Positions 18,221-26,199 of a stretch of DNA of 41,650 nucleotides are shown here, piece after piece. The stretch covers positions 1 through 41,650 of the forward strand of contig JAAVLL010000006.1 in assembly GCA_012103035.1 (NCBI GenBank). The letters are read 5' to 3'. This DNA is from Brucella oryzae. GTDB lineage: Bacteria; Pseudomonadota; Alphaproteobacteria; Rhizobiales; Rhizobiaceae. The position numbers and the translations under genes were made by a program. The first letter of the stretch is position 1, and the number at the start of each line of letters is the position of its first letter. The notes beneath the pieces were generated by a model. That model saw nothing but the letters and a program-made list of their open reading frames with translations. It made no database searches and was not told where the DNA came from.

Positions 18221-18634
18221 TCAAGCGGCGAGCGCGTTAAGGATCGGGCATTCCGGCACGTCTTCGCCAGAGCATTGCGAGATCATTGTCACGAGCACCG
18301 CTTCAATGCGCTGGAGGTCGGCAATCTTGGCGCGAACCTCGGCTAGATGCGGTTCGGTCCGGCGCTGCACCTCCGCGCAGGTCTGGCTTCTGCAATCGAC
18401 AAGATGAAGCAGGCCGCGGACCTCGTCGATGCCAAAGCCGAGTTCGCGCGCCCTGAGGATGAAGCGCAGGCGGCGGACGTCGGTTTCGTCATAGATGCGA
18501 TAACCGCTGGCGCTGCGCGGCGGGTCGGGTAGCAGGCCGATCTTCTCGTAATAGCGGATGGTCTCCAGATGGCAGCCGGTCGCACGGGCCAATTGGTGGC
18601 GCTGCAGTCCCTTGGCGGAAAGAAGAGAATTCAT
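18221..18634 (-). CDS. merR: MerR, mercury-responsive regulator
   Basis: An intact 137-residue protein from ATG at 18634 (MNSLLSAKGLQRHQLARATG) to TGA at 18221-18223. The N-terminal winged helix reads CHLETIRYYEKIGLLPDPPR and SGYRIYDETDVRRLRFILRA. Cysteines at 86 (RSQTCAEV), 121 (MISQCSG) and 129 (VPECPIL) match the three mercury ligands of Tn501-type MerR. It represses, and with Hg(II) activates, promoters with a 19-bp spacer by DNA distortion. It diverges from merT and shares the operator at 18649-18679. Two further operators of the same type occur in the transposon without another merR, so this protein may serve all three. Confidence 0.95.
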   Translation of the reverse strand: MNSLLSAKGLQRHQLARATGCHLETIRYYEKIGLLPDPPRSASGYRIYDETDVRRLRFILRARELGFGIDEVRGLLHLVDCRSQTCAEVQRRTEPHLAEVRAKIADLQRIEAVLVTMISQCSGEDVPECPILNALAA

Positions 18635-18648
18635 GGTGAAAATACCTC

Positions 18649-18679
18649 TTGAGTCTGTACTGGCTACAGAGCCTATCCT
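18649..18679 (+). promoter_or_regulatory. mer operator-promoter 1 (merT direction)
   Basis: TTGAGT (-35) at 18649-18654 and TATCCT (-10) at 18674-18679 are separated by 19 bases, the long spacer typical of MerR-activated promoters. The dyad CTGTACTGGCTACAG lies in the spacer. The merT start is 31 bases further down. Confidence 0.9.
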
Positions 18680-18710
18680 GTTTTCAGTCAGAAATCGAGG
18701 ATGGTTTGCG

Positions 18711-19108
18711 ATGAACGAAATTGGTAGCAAGACATTGAATTCTTCGAAGGCGGCCGCCGAACCGGATCGGCGCGAGGGCGGGCTCGCGGCGATAAGCGTT
18801 ATCGGCGCTTTTCTGGCATCGGCCTGTTGCATCGTCCCGCTGCTCCTGGTGACACTCGGTGTATCGGGCGCATGGATCGGCAACCTGACGATGCTCGAAC
18901 CTATAAGCCCTATATCGCGGCGGCGACACTCGTGCCGCTCGGGTTTGGCTTCTGGCAGGTCTATTTCAAGCCCAAAGCCGCGTGCGAGCCGGGTTCCTAC
19001 TGCGCCCGTCCGCGCTCCGCCATCATCACCAAGACCGCGCTTTGGATCGCAACGATCCTCATCGTGCTCGCCAGCACCATCGGCTGGTGGGCGCCGCTGT
19101 TCTATTGA
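18711..19108 (+). CDS. merT: MerT mercuric ion transporter
   Basis: From ATG at 18711 (MNEIGSKTLNSSKAAAEPDR) to TGA at 19106-19108, about 132 residues. Three membrane spans; the first carries the vicinal cysteines in SVIGAFLASACCIVPLLL. A second cysteine pair sits in the loop ACEPGSYCARP. After one base lost near 18900 the frame continues KPYIAAATLVPLGFGFWQVY. It takes Hg(II) from MerP and passes it across the inner membrane to MerA. First gene of the main mer operon. Confidence 0.93.
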
Positions 19109-19125
19109 AACGAGGAGATAACCAC

Positions 19126-19456
19126 GTGAAATACCTGTCGAAACATCTGGTCGCCGCGGCTGCGCCGAGCGGTACTATTATGCTGCCACTTGCCCTTCCC
19201 GCGTCCGCACAATCCGCGTCGGAAACGGTTACCGTCAGAGCTGACGCAGACCTTCGCAATCGAGAACATGTATTGTGCCCTTTGTCCGGTCACCGTGCGC
19301 AAGGCCATGGAAGGCGTTGCGGGCGTGAAGTCGGTCAAGGTGGATTTCGAGGCCAAGACGGCGACGGTTGCCTATGACCCGTCGACCGCGACGGTCGCGG
19401 CCATTGCCGCTGCTTCCACCAATGTTGGCTATCCTGCCAAGGCGATCGGGAGTTGA
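19126..19456 (+). CDS. merP: MerP periplasmic mercury-binding protein
   Basis: GTG start at 19126 after CGAGGAGA, with a signal peptide (KYLSKHLVAAAAPSG ... LPLALPASAQ). The mature part has the heavy-metal-associated domain: TFAIENMYCALCPVTVRKAM, then VKSVKVDFEAKTATVAYDPS and NVGYPAKAIGS. The two cysteines bind Hg(II). One indel near 19242 separates signal peptide and domain. It is 17 bases after merT and 4 before merF. Confidence 0.92.
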
Positions 19457-19460
19457 GTCC

Positions 19461-19679
19461 GTGCCTGACCGGTCCATGCTTGGCGTCGGAGTGGTTGGCG
19501 TCTTGATCGCGGCGCTGTGCTGTCTGGTGCCGATCCTGCTGGTGGCGGCAGGTTTGATCGGCGTGGGAGCGCTGACAACAGCGGTCTACGGTCTGGTGCC
19601 AATTCTCATCCTCATCATTGCCGCAGCCGGTTACCTGCTGTGGCGACATCGTTCACACATCGATACCAGGAAACATTAG
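19461..19679 (+). CDS. merF: MerF-type mercury transport protein
   Basis: A small membrane protein of about 72 residues from GTG at 19461 (VPDRSMLGVGVVGVLIAALC) to TAG at 19677-19679. It has two membrane spans and the vicinal cysteines IAALCCLVPILL in the first, as in MerF. The second cysteine pair of classic MerF is not evident. It lies between merP and merA, 9 bases before merA. Confidence 0.82.
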   Translation: MPDRSMLGVGVVGVLIAALCCLVPILLVAAGLIGVGALTTAVYGLVPILILIIAAAGYLLWRHRSHIDTRKH

Positions 19680-19688
19680 GAGATTTTC

Positions 19689-21107
19689 ATGTCTGACTGC
19701 TGTGCGCCCCAAAAGGCAATGGCCGCTACGATCTTGCGGTGATCGGTGCCGGTTCGGCCGGGTTCTCGGCCGCAATCACGGCCTCTGAGCGGGGGCGAAT
19801 GTCGCCCTGATCGGCCACGGCACGATCGGCGGCACCTGTGTCAATGTCGGCTGCGTACCGTCGAAGACGATGATCCGCGCTGCCGAGGCGCTGCATGGTG
19901 CACGCGCCGCATCGCTTTCCCGGTCTTGCCGGGAAGCCAACGTCGCTGACTGGGGCCGTTTGGTCGCCGCCAAGGACGACCTGGTGACCACGCTCAGGCA
20001 GAAGAAATATGTCGACCTTCTGCCACAATACAACGGCGTCGCCTATCTGGAAGGGAAAGCGCGCCTGAATGGTCAGGGCGCTCTGATTGTGAACGGCGAT
20101 CCGATCATGGCTGGCAAAATCATCATTGCTACCGGATCAGCGCCGGCCCTGCCGGACATTCCCGGCATTGGGGATGTGCCTTACCTCACCAGCACGACCG
20201 CGCTCGAGCTTTCCGAGCTGCCGCGTTCGCTGCTGGTGATCGGCTATATCGGCTGTGAACTGGCGCAGATGTTCGCCCGTGCCGGGGCGGAAGTGACACT
20301 TGTAACCCGCCGCCGCCTGTTGCCGGAAGCCGAGCCGGAAATCTCCGCAGCATTGACCGGTTATCTTCGCGACGAGGGCATTACCGTCTAACCGGCCTCT
20401 CCTATCGCCGGATCGCGCGCACGGACCGCGGTGTCGAACTGACGGTCGCCATCGACGGAGCGGACGAAGTGATCGCGGCCGAGCAGGTGCTTTTGACCAC
20501 TGGGCGGTCCCCGAACACCGGCGGTCTTGGCCTTGCCGAGGCGGGAGTTAAGCTATGCGGTAATGGCGGCGTCTTGGTTGATGAGCGGATGCGCACCTCA
20601 AAGCCTGGCGTCTATGCGGCAGGTGATGTCACCGGTCGCGACCAGTTCGTCTATATGGCAGCCTATGGCGCCAAGCTCGCTGCCCAAAACGCACTGAACG
20701 GTGACAGCCTTGTCTATGACAATGCGGCCATGCCGTGGGTGACGTTCACCGATCCGCAGGTCGCGGGCGTCGGCCTGACCGAACAGGCGGCTCGCGACGC
20801 CGGCTTCGAGACCAAGACTTCGATCGTATCTCTTGACCAGGTGCCGAGGGCGCTGGCCGCGCGCGACACGCGCGGGCTCATCAAACTGGTTGCCGACGCC
20901 AAAAGCGACCGATTGCTTGGTGGACAGATCCTCGCGCCCGAGGGCGCCGACAGCATCCAGACGGTGGTGTTGGCCATCAAGCACGGCATGACGGCGAAGG
21001 CGCTCGGCGAGACAATCTTCCCTTATCTCACCACGGTCGAAGGGTTGAAACTGGCGGCGCAGGGCTTCGGCAAGGACGTGGCGAAGCTGTCATGCTGCGC
21101 CGGATAG
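19689..21107 (+). CDS. merA: MerA mercuric reductase
   Basis: From ATG at 19689 to TAG at 21105-21107, about 470 residues; reduces Hg(II) to volatile Hg(0) with NADPH. There is no NmerA heavy-metal domain; only a short MSDCCAPQK head with a cysteine pair. The FAD motif is DLAVIGAGSAGFSAA, the redox-active disulfide GGTCVNVGCVPSK, and the C-terminal mercury-binding cysteines KLSCCAG. Indels occur near 19713, 19790, 19915 and 20390. The second nucleotide-binding motif reads LLVIGYIGCELAQ, two glycines short of the family GGGYIG pattern; six bases appear missing. From 20469 to the end the frame is open. Confidence 0.93.
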
Positions 21108-21115
21108 AGGCTTCG

Positions 21116-21355
21116 ATGGAACCTTCGAACGGATACGGCCTTGCGGGATTGCTCGCGGCTAAGATCGTCTGCTGCGGCGCGATTGTACTGGCAGCAACAG
21201 GCGCGATCAGCTTTGCCGGCCTTGCCAGTTGGCTGGTCGGCGGCGGCTACTTCTGGCTGGCAGCGGCCGTCTTGGCCATTGTCGGAATCTACTTGTGGCG
21301 GCACCGCGCGCGGCAAAGGCCCGTCGGTCAACCGATATACGGTCGGCGCAAGTAG
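21116..21355 (+). CDS. Small two-span membrane protein with Cys pair, mer operon
   Basis: ATG at 21116 gives 79 residues ([20 protein letters not shown] ...); an ATG at 21092 in the same frame would overlap the merA end. The first span carries [16 protein letters not shown], with a vicinal cysteine pair as in MerF and MerE type transporters, and the second reads [21 protein letters not shown] do not assign it to a named Mer family. Its place right after merA and the membrane cysteines suggest Hg(II) uptake or organomercury transport. Confidence 0.7.
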   Translation: MEPSNGYGLAGLLAAKIVCCGAIVLAATGAISFAGLASWLVGGGYFWLAAAVLAIVGIYLWRHRARQRPVGQPIYGRRK

Positions 21356-21483
21356 TTCTGCTCAAAAGCGTCGCCGGATGTCATGTTGAGAAGGGTATTA
21401 TTGCAGGCAGGGCGTTGCAAACCTTGCTGTGGGGGTTAGGTTTTTGTCAGGGGAAAAGTAGTCTTTTAGGAGAGGAGAATTGC

Positions 21484-22829
21484 ATGAGCGATAACAAAAG
21501 CTTCGATCTGATCGTGATCGGAGGTGGGACGGGTGGAAATGGTGTCGCCCGGATGGCCGCTGACGCTGGCTGGAAGGTCGCCAGCATCGACGCCCTTCCT
21601 TTCGGCGGCACCTGTGCATTGCGAGGCTGCGATCCCAAAAGATGCTGATCGCCGTGACTGAGGGCATTGACTGGGCCCGCAACGAGGCGGCAAGGGGCTG
21701 GAAGCACAGACATCCGTCGACTGGGCGGACATGATCGCCTTCAAGCGCACGTTCACCGACGCGATGCCTGGTCGCATCGAGGGCGGGCTGGAGAAAGCCG
21801 GTATCACCGTGTTGCATGGCGAGGCACGCTTCACCGGGCGAGACAAGATCGAGGTGAATGGCGAGATCTTGTCGTCCCGGAACTTTCATATCGCCACCGG
21901 CGCTCGGCCAATGACGCTGAATATCCCCGGCGAGGAGTTGCTGGCGACTAGCACCGACTTTCTCAGCTGCCCGAACGGCCGGACCGGGTCGTGTTCGTCG
22001 GCGGCGGATTCATTGCGATGGAATTTGCCCATATCTCCAAACGCGCAGGGGCGCGGGAAGTCACGGTTCTGGAGATGATGGAGCGACCGCTGGGCAATTT
22101 CGACCCCGACCTGGTCGGTATCCTTTCCGAGGCGACCGCCGATCTGGGGATTGACCTGCGGACCGAGGCCAAGGTTCTGAAGATCGAGAAAGACGGGTCG
22201 GATTTCACCGTTACCTATAAGACGCCGGAAGGAAAGCAGACGATCAATTGTGATCTGGTGGTTCATGCCACCGGGCGCGTGCCCAACATCGAGCATCTCA
22301 ACCTGGAGGCCGCGGGCGTGGAATACGGCCGCAAAGGCATCAAGGTCAGCCCCTATGCGGACCACAAATTCCGCCATTTTGCAGCCGGCGACTGTGCCGA
22401 CAGTGGGCCTAATCTGACCCCGGTTTCGGCCAACGAAGGCCGGATTGCAGCAGAACCTGCTCGCAGGAAAGGATGAGCGCGCGGTCAGTTATCCGCCGAT
22501 CCCAAGCGTTGTCTTCACGCTGCCGCAGCTTTCCTCGGTCGGCCTGTCGAAGCCGCAGCACGCGACAAGGGGCTGGCCTTTGACACGCATTTCGAAAAGA
22601 CCGCCGGCTGGTACTCGTCGCTGCGGGTCGGGGCGCGCTACAGTGCCTACAAGGTTCTGGTCGAGAACGGACCGGCCATATTCTTGGTGCACATCTGATC
22701 GGCCCCGGAGCGGAGGAACAAATCAATCTCTTTGCCATGGCTATGGGCGCAGGGCTGACCGCGAACAGGATCAAGGGCATCATCTTCGCCTATCCCAGCT
22801 ATGCGTCGGACATCAGTTCGATGGTGTAG
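21484..22829 (+). CDS. FAD-dependent pyridine nucleotide-disulfide oxidoreductase
   Basis: From ATG at 21484, after AGGAGAGGAG, to TAG at 22827-22829; about 448 residues. FAD motif [19 protein letters not shown], redox disulfide [16 protein letters not shown](P)H motif [23 protein letters not shown] motif [12 protein letters not shown] and a dimerisation domain ending [16 protein letters not shown]. Frame breaks fall near 21640, 21690, 21970, 22440, 22555 and 22670. It belongs to the glutathione-reductase/MerA superfamily but lacks the C-terminal CC of MerA, so it is not a second mercuric reductase. It lies 128 bases after the small membrane protein, probably in the same transcript. Mercury consumes cellular thiols, so a disulfide reductase role is plausible but inferred. 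Confidence 0.85.
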
Positions 22830-23046
22830 CTGATGCGGCAAGGCTGGCATTTCGATTGCGGGCGTCTCTGAAAACGCTCGACGCGACGGGGAGCAGAGTT
22901 TGGGAGGCGCCCCACCGGCAGCACACGATCGTTTCGAACGGCCAACGGCCTTACCATCGAGGACAGCATGAGCAAAGGAATGTCCCCAGTCAGCGATTCC
23001 CGACGGTCGAGCGTCTTAGTCCTGCCCGTTCAGCAGGATTACGCCC

Positions 23047-23710
23047 ATGACCAAGCGCCGGGTCTGTGATTCCGAGGCACCCTACGGCGATCCGGGCATG
23101 CATCTCGGCCGCCTCGCACTCGGTCTCTCCGACAGCGCCGCTGCGTCGACCGACGCGCGTGCGGTGATCCGCGATATCGGACGGTTGCTGTCCGCGGCAA
23201 CGCTTCGCGTCGATCGCATCTTTGTGAGCGCGCAGCCGCTGCATCCGGCCTTCCGTGCCCGGACCTATCTCTGGCTTGCCGACGACGACAGAGTTCGTGT
23301 CATCGATTGGCCGCATGGTCTGAAGAACCGACCGGGCTATCTCGCTTCCCCGGATCATCATGTGCACACGACGCGCACGAGCTCGCGTTCCTCGCCTGCA
23401 GGACGTCCGAGCGTTTCGGTGCGACCTCTACGGCGAACTTAGGGCTGACGGCTTTACCGACTATCTTATCGTTCCGCTGCGCTTCGGTGATGGCACGATC
23501 AATACTCTCTCCATCGCGACACGCCGGCGGAACGGCTTTCCGGAGGTGGCTTTGGAGGGTTTTCGGCGGCTGGTCGGTCTTCTGACCGTGATACTGGAGC
23601 GCCTGGTCGCGCTCGAAAACATCGATATTACCCTGAGGACCTATCTCGGCGGGGCATCCGGCACCCGGCGGAGCGTCGGGCGACCCGGCGCCGTAACGAT
23701 CCGGCGATAG
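23047..23710 (+). pseudogene. Sensor-type N-terminal part of a class III nucleotide cyclase, truncated
   Basis: From ATG at 23047 the repaired product contains RLLSAATLRVDRIFVSAQPL, HPAFRARTYLWLADDDRVRV, GYLASPDHHVH, then LYGELRADGFTDYLIVPLRF and GFRRLVGLLTVILERLVALE. This resembles the N-terminal region seen before adenylate/guanylate cyclase domains of alphaproteobacteria. The catalytic domain is absent: after TYLGGASG the frame runs 60 bases antisense into hisI and stops. Indels lie near 23360 and 23425. It looks like the left-over front of a gene cut during assembly of the transposon. The 217 bases before it hold no gene I can support. Confidence 0.6.
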
Positions 23711-24057
23711 AAGCAACTCGCCCGGCCGGTATGGCAACATCCGCCGTCTCCGCCAGCGCGCACCTTGAGCCACACCGCGTCCTGATCACAATCGATGCGC
23801 AGTTCCTCGACCTGCTGGACTTGCCCACTCGTCGCGCCCTTATGCCAAAGACACTTGCGGGACCGGCTCCAGTACCAGGCCTGACCGGTCTCGATCGTCT
23901 TTTCCAGCGCCTCCGCATTCATCCACGCCAGCATTAGCACCACACCGTTCGCCGCATCCGTGGCGACTGCAGGAATGAGCCCATCCGCGTTGAATTGCGG
24001 CGTCAGAATGGAGTTTTCTTCGATCGTTTCCGCGAGGTCCGCGGCCGGCGTGGTCAT
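23641..24057 (-). CDS. hisI: Phosphoribosyl-AMP cyclohydrolase HisI
   Basis: An open 138-residue frame from ATG at 24057 ([20 protein letters not shown]) to TAG at 23641-23643. The family motifs are all there: [40 protein letters not shown], the metal site [13 protein letters not shown] and [13 protein letters not shown]. The enzyme opens the purine ring of phosphoribosyl-AMP in histidine synthesis and needs Zn and Mg, with conserved cysteines as zinc ligands. No other his gene is near. It lies downstream of a small CC membrane protein behind a MerR-type promoter. The last residues ([11 protein letters not shown]) overlap the truncated sensor gene on the other strand. Confidence 0.92.
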   Translation of the reverse strand: MTTPAADLAETIEENSILTPQFNADGLIPAVATDAANGVVLMLAWMNAEALEKTIETGQAWYWSRSRKCLWHKGATSGQVQQVEELRIDCDQDAVWLKVRAGGDGGCCHTGRASCFYRRIVTAPGRPTLRRVPDAPPR

Positions 24058-24111
24058 GGGCAAGGGCGTATCTCCGAGTGTACGGGGTATTTCGCGATTG
24101 GGTGTGCCGGC

Positions 24112-24455
24112 TCAAAGGATGGTTGGTGGTTGGCGGCTGCCGGGCCGTGCTTTGGGCTCGTCACATGTGCATGTCGGGGAGGCATCTTCCCGACGAGATG
24201 AAGCCCGGCGCCAGCGCATGAGGGCATAGCCGGCGGCTCCAGCCAGGAGTGTCAGCACACCCCTATCACGAGACCTTGCCCGCTGAACCAGCCCAAAACG
24301 CCGCCCACCGCCGAGCCGATGACTACCGGTCCAAGGCAGCAAAGCGCGACTAAAGGCGCGATGATGATCGCGGTCACGATGCCGGCGGTCGGTTTGTCGT
24401 CAAGGCGCTCTCCGTTCTGATCGCAGATCCATAGCATCGCTGCGGCGCGGTCCAT
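24112..24455 (-). CDS. Small membrane protein with CC pair and Cys-rich tail
   Basis: From ATG at 24455 (MDRAAAMLWICDQNGERLDD) and, after one base lost near 24260, on to the stop at 24112; about 114 residues. Two membrane spans: IIIAPLVALCCLGPVVIGSA with a vicinal cysteine pair, and a second around LTLLAGAAGYALMRWRRA, then a cytoplasmic tail with TCTCDEPKARP. The CC in span 1 and the tail cysteines recall MerF/MerT, but I do not recognise the family. First gene of the leftward operon with hisI, 56 bases after a MerR-type promoter. A role in moving Hg(II) or another soft metal is inferred. Confidence 0.7.
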
Positions 24456-24510
24456 TAATCACAAGCACGACCGCGTCGGGTATCCCGATGACGCGATCGC
24501 TGCCAAAGAT

Positions 24511-24541
24511 TCGTTACACCCTGTACTCGGTACAGGGTCAA
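24511..24541 (-). promoter_or_regulatory. MerR-type operator-promoter 2 (hisI direction)
   Basis: On the minus strand TTGACC (-35, 24541-24536) and TAACGA (-10, 24516-24511) are 19 bases apart. The spacer holds a perfect dyad; with one -35 base on either side it reads CCCTGTACCGAGTACAGGG. It lies 56 bases before the CC membrane protein gene. Between this promoter and the next one (24542-24713) I see no gene. Confidence 0.85.
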
Positions 24542-24713
24542 GACAAATCTTGATCGCTTGGCCACGTAGGCACTGCGGAAACAGAGATTGGTAGCGCCAC
24601 GGTTCATGATGCTTGAAAACCCCAGCTACGGTCTTCAGACGACAGCGACTGCTCAACGGGTTCCACTTTCCAACGCCCTCACAGAAGCGTGATCGCAAAT
24701 CGTTGAAATCCCC

Positions 24714-24744
24714 TTGAGTCTGTAGTGACTACAAGGCGTAGGCT
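24714..24744 (+). promoter_or_regulatory. mer operator-promoter 3 (second merT direction)
   Basis: TTGAGT at 24714-24719 and TAGGCT at 24739-24744 are again 19 bases apart, with CTGTAGTGACTACAA in the spacer. It is close in sequence to promoter 1, and 42 bases before the second merT. Confidence 0.87.
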
Positions 24745-24786
24745 ACTTCGCAAATCGCTGTTCAACGATGCAGAAAGTGAGCAATC

Positions 24787-25209
24787 ATGGAGGCATCATC
24801 AGGTCTCAAAGGATCCCGAACGTCGGCGACCGCCGCCATCCACGTGACATCGGAACACCAGCGGGGCGGACGCCAGCAACTGCTCGCCGCCGGCGGCATT
24901 CTCGGGGCGATCGCCGTCTCGAGTTGCTGCGTCATCCCGTTTGCCCTGTTCACCGTGGGCATCGGCGGAGCCTGGATCAGCAACCTCACCGCCCTCGAAC
25001 CGTATCAACCGATTTTTGCCGCCATGACGTTCGGTATCCTCGGCTACGGGTTCTATCTCGTCTATCGCGAGCCAAAGGTCGCCTGCGCTGAGGGCTCCTA
25101 TTGCGCCCAGCCCAAGTCGGGACGGATCGCCAAAGCCGGCCTCTGGGTTGCCACCGTCCTCGTCATCGTCGGACTAGGGTTCCCGAGACTTGCGCCCCTG
25201 TTCCTCTAA
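24787..25209 (+). CDS. merT: MerT mercuric ion transporter, second copy
   Basis: Intact, 140 residues, from ATG at 24787 to TAA at 25207-25209. First span with vicinal cysteines: GAIAVSSCCVIPFALFTVG; loop cysteines ACAEGSYCAQPK; third span WVATVLVIVGLGFPRLAPLF. It is clearly related to the merT at 18711 but diverged over most of its length, so it is an independent acquisition rather than a recent duplication. First gene of merT-merP-merC behind promoter 3. Confidence 0.94.
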   Translation: MEASSGLKGSRTSATAAIHVTSEHQRGGRQQLLAAGGILGAIAVSSCCVIPFALFTVGIGGAWISNLTALEPYQPIFAAMTFGILGYGFYLVYREPKVACAEGSYCAQPKSGRIAKAGLWVATVLVIVGLGFPRLAPLFL

Positions 25210-25228
25210 GCCAAAGGAGAATGATCCC

Positions 25229-25520
25229 ATGATCCGCCCTGTCGCAGTTGCCGTTCTCCTCGCTCTGCTTTCCCCGCTCGCCGCCGTGGCCGGCGAGAAG
25301 ACTGTTATACTGAACGTTGACAACGCCACCTGCGCGCTCTGCGCCCCATCGTCAAAACGGCCCTCTCTCGTGTCTCGGTGTCACAGCGGTCCAGGTAAAG
25401 GAAGCCGACGCAATGTCGGGTGCTGTCGCCACGGTCTCTTTCGATGACGCAGTCACCGGCGTACCGACCCTCATTGCTGCGACGACCAGCGCCGGCTATC
25501 CGTCGCATGTGGCGCAATAG
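25229..25520 (+). CDS. merP: MerP periplasmic mercury-binding protein, second copy
   Basis: ATG at 25229 after AAAGGAGA. Signal peptide MIRPVAVAVLLALLSPLAAV, then AGEKTVILNVDNATCALCAP with the CxxC metal site. After two lost bases near 25347 and 25380 it continues VTAVQVKEADAMSGAVATVS and ends SAGYPSHVAQ at TAG 25518-25520. About 97 residues. The metal loop ATCALC differs from the usual MTCAAC pattern. It sits 19 bases after the second merT. Confidence 0.9.
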
Positions 25521-25670
25521 CCGCCGGCTGATTGGCGGCGGCGGGCGGAGAGCGGTATCACCTCTCTTCGCTGCTCCACATCGGCACGCTGCTGCCTCAA
25601 AGGGTGAACGGCGCCGTCGAAAATATCCACCCGGCGGGTGCGAGTTGCAGGTGTGTAGGAGACTGCAGCT

Positions 25671-26067
25671 ATGGCCGCGAACACCATCGAGCAAAGTACC
25701 TTTTGGAAACGGCACCTGGACAAATTCGGGGCCGCCGGATCGGTCTTCGCGGCGCTCTGCTGCCTCGGTTCCCCGGTACTCCTTTCGATTGTATCGGCCG
25801 TCGGGCTTGGCTTCATCAAAGAGATGCGATCCTGTTCCCATTGTTAGCAGCGTTTCTGGCCGTCACCCTACTCGGGCTATATCTTGGAACACGCAGCCAT
25901 CATCAACCGTGGGCTCTCATCATCGGGGGCTCAGTACGCTGGCGATAGCGGTCGTGTTTCTCGGTCTCATGCCAAGCCTTGTCCTGGCCTACGTCGGCAT
26001 CTCTGGTTTGATCGCCGCCAGTTTTCTCAATGTCTGGCTCAGAGTACGCCAGCTAAGGAGCCGGTAA
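25671..26067 (+). CDS. merC: MerC-like mercury transport protein
   Basis: From ATG at 25671 (MAANTIEQSTFWKRHLDKFG) to TAA at 26065-26067, about 132 residues with two indels near 25825 and 25930. Four membrane spans: GSVFAALCCLGSPVLLSIVS with the vicinal cysteines, then AVGLGFIKED, then FPLLAAFLAVTLLGLYLG, then LAIAVVFLGLMPSLVLAYVG. The length, four spans and CCLGxP motif fit MerC. It follows merP after a 150-base gap that holds no supported gene. Confidence 0.8.
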
Positions 26068-26199
26068 CACCGAAACAATCAGTTCGCTTTTGGCGAACGG
26101 GAGACGATGTAGGCGTATCTCTGGTCATGGAGCCGGCGTTGCCCGGCGATCAACCGGCGTTCCGGTTCTCGCTCGATGTCATCGGGACCTTTATCGGGC

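Noticed and set aside
21484..22829. Second mercuric reductase
   Set aside because: The redox motif is GGTCALRGC and the C-terminal vicinal cysteines of MerA are absent.
22968..23069. Short ORF starting MSKGMSPVSDSRRSS before the sensor fragment
   Set aside because: Only about 33 codons, overlaps the next gene in another frame, no recognisable motif and no good ribosome-binding site.
24459..24698. Minus-strand ORF of 79 codons between the two back-to-back promoters
   Set aside because: It overlaps promoter 2 and has no family resemblance I can name. It may be a remnant of older mobile DNA, but I cannot support it.
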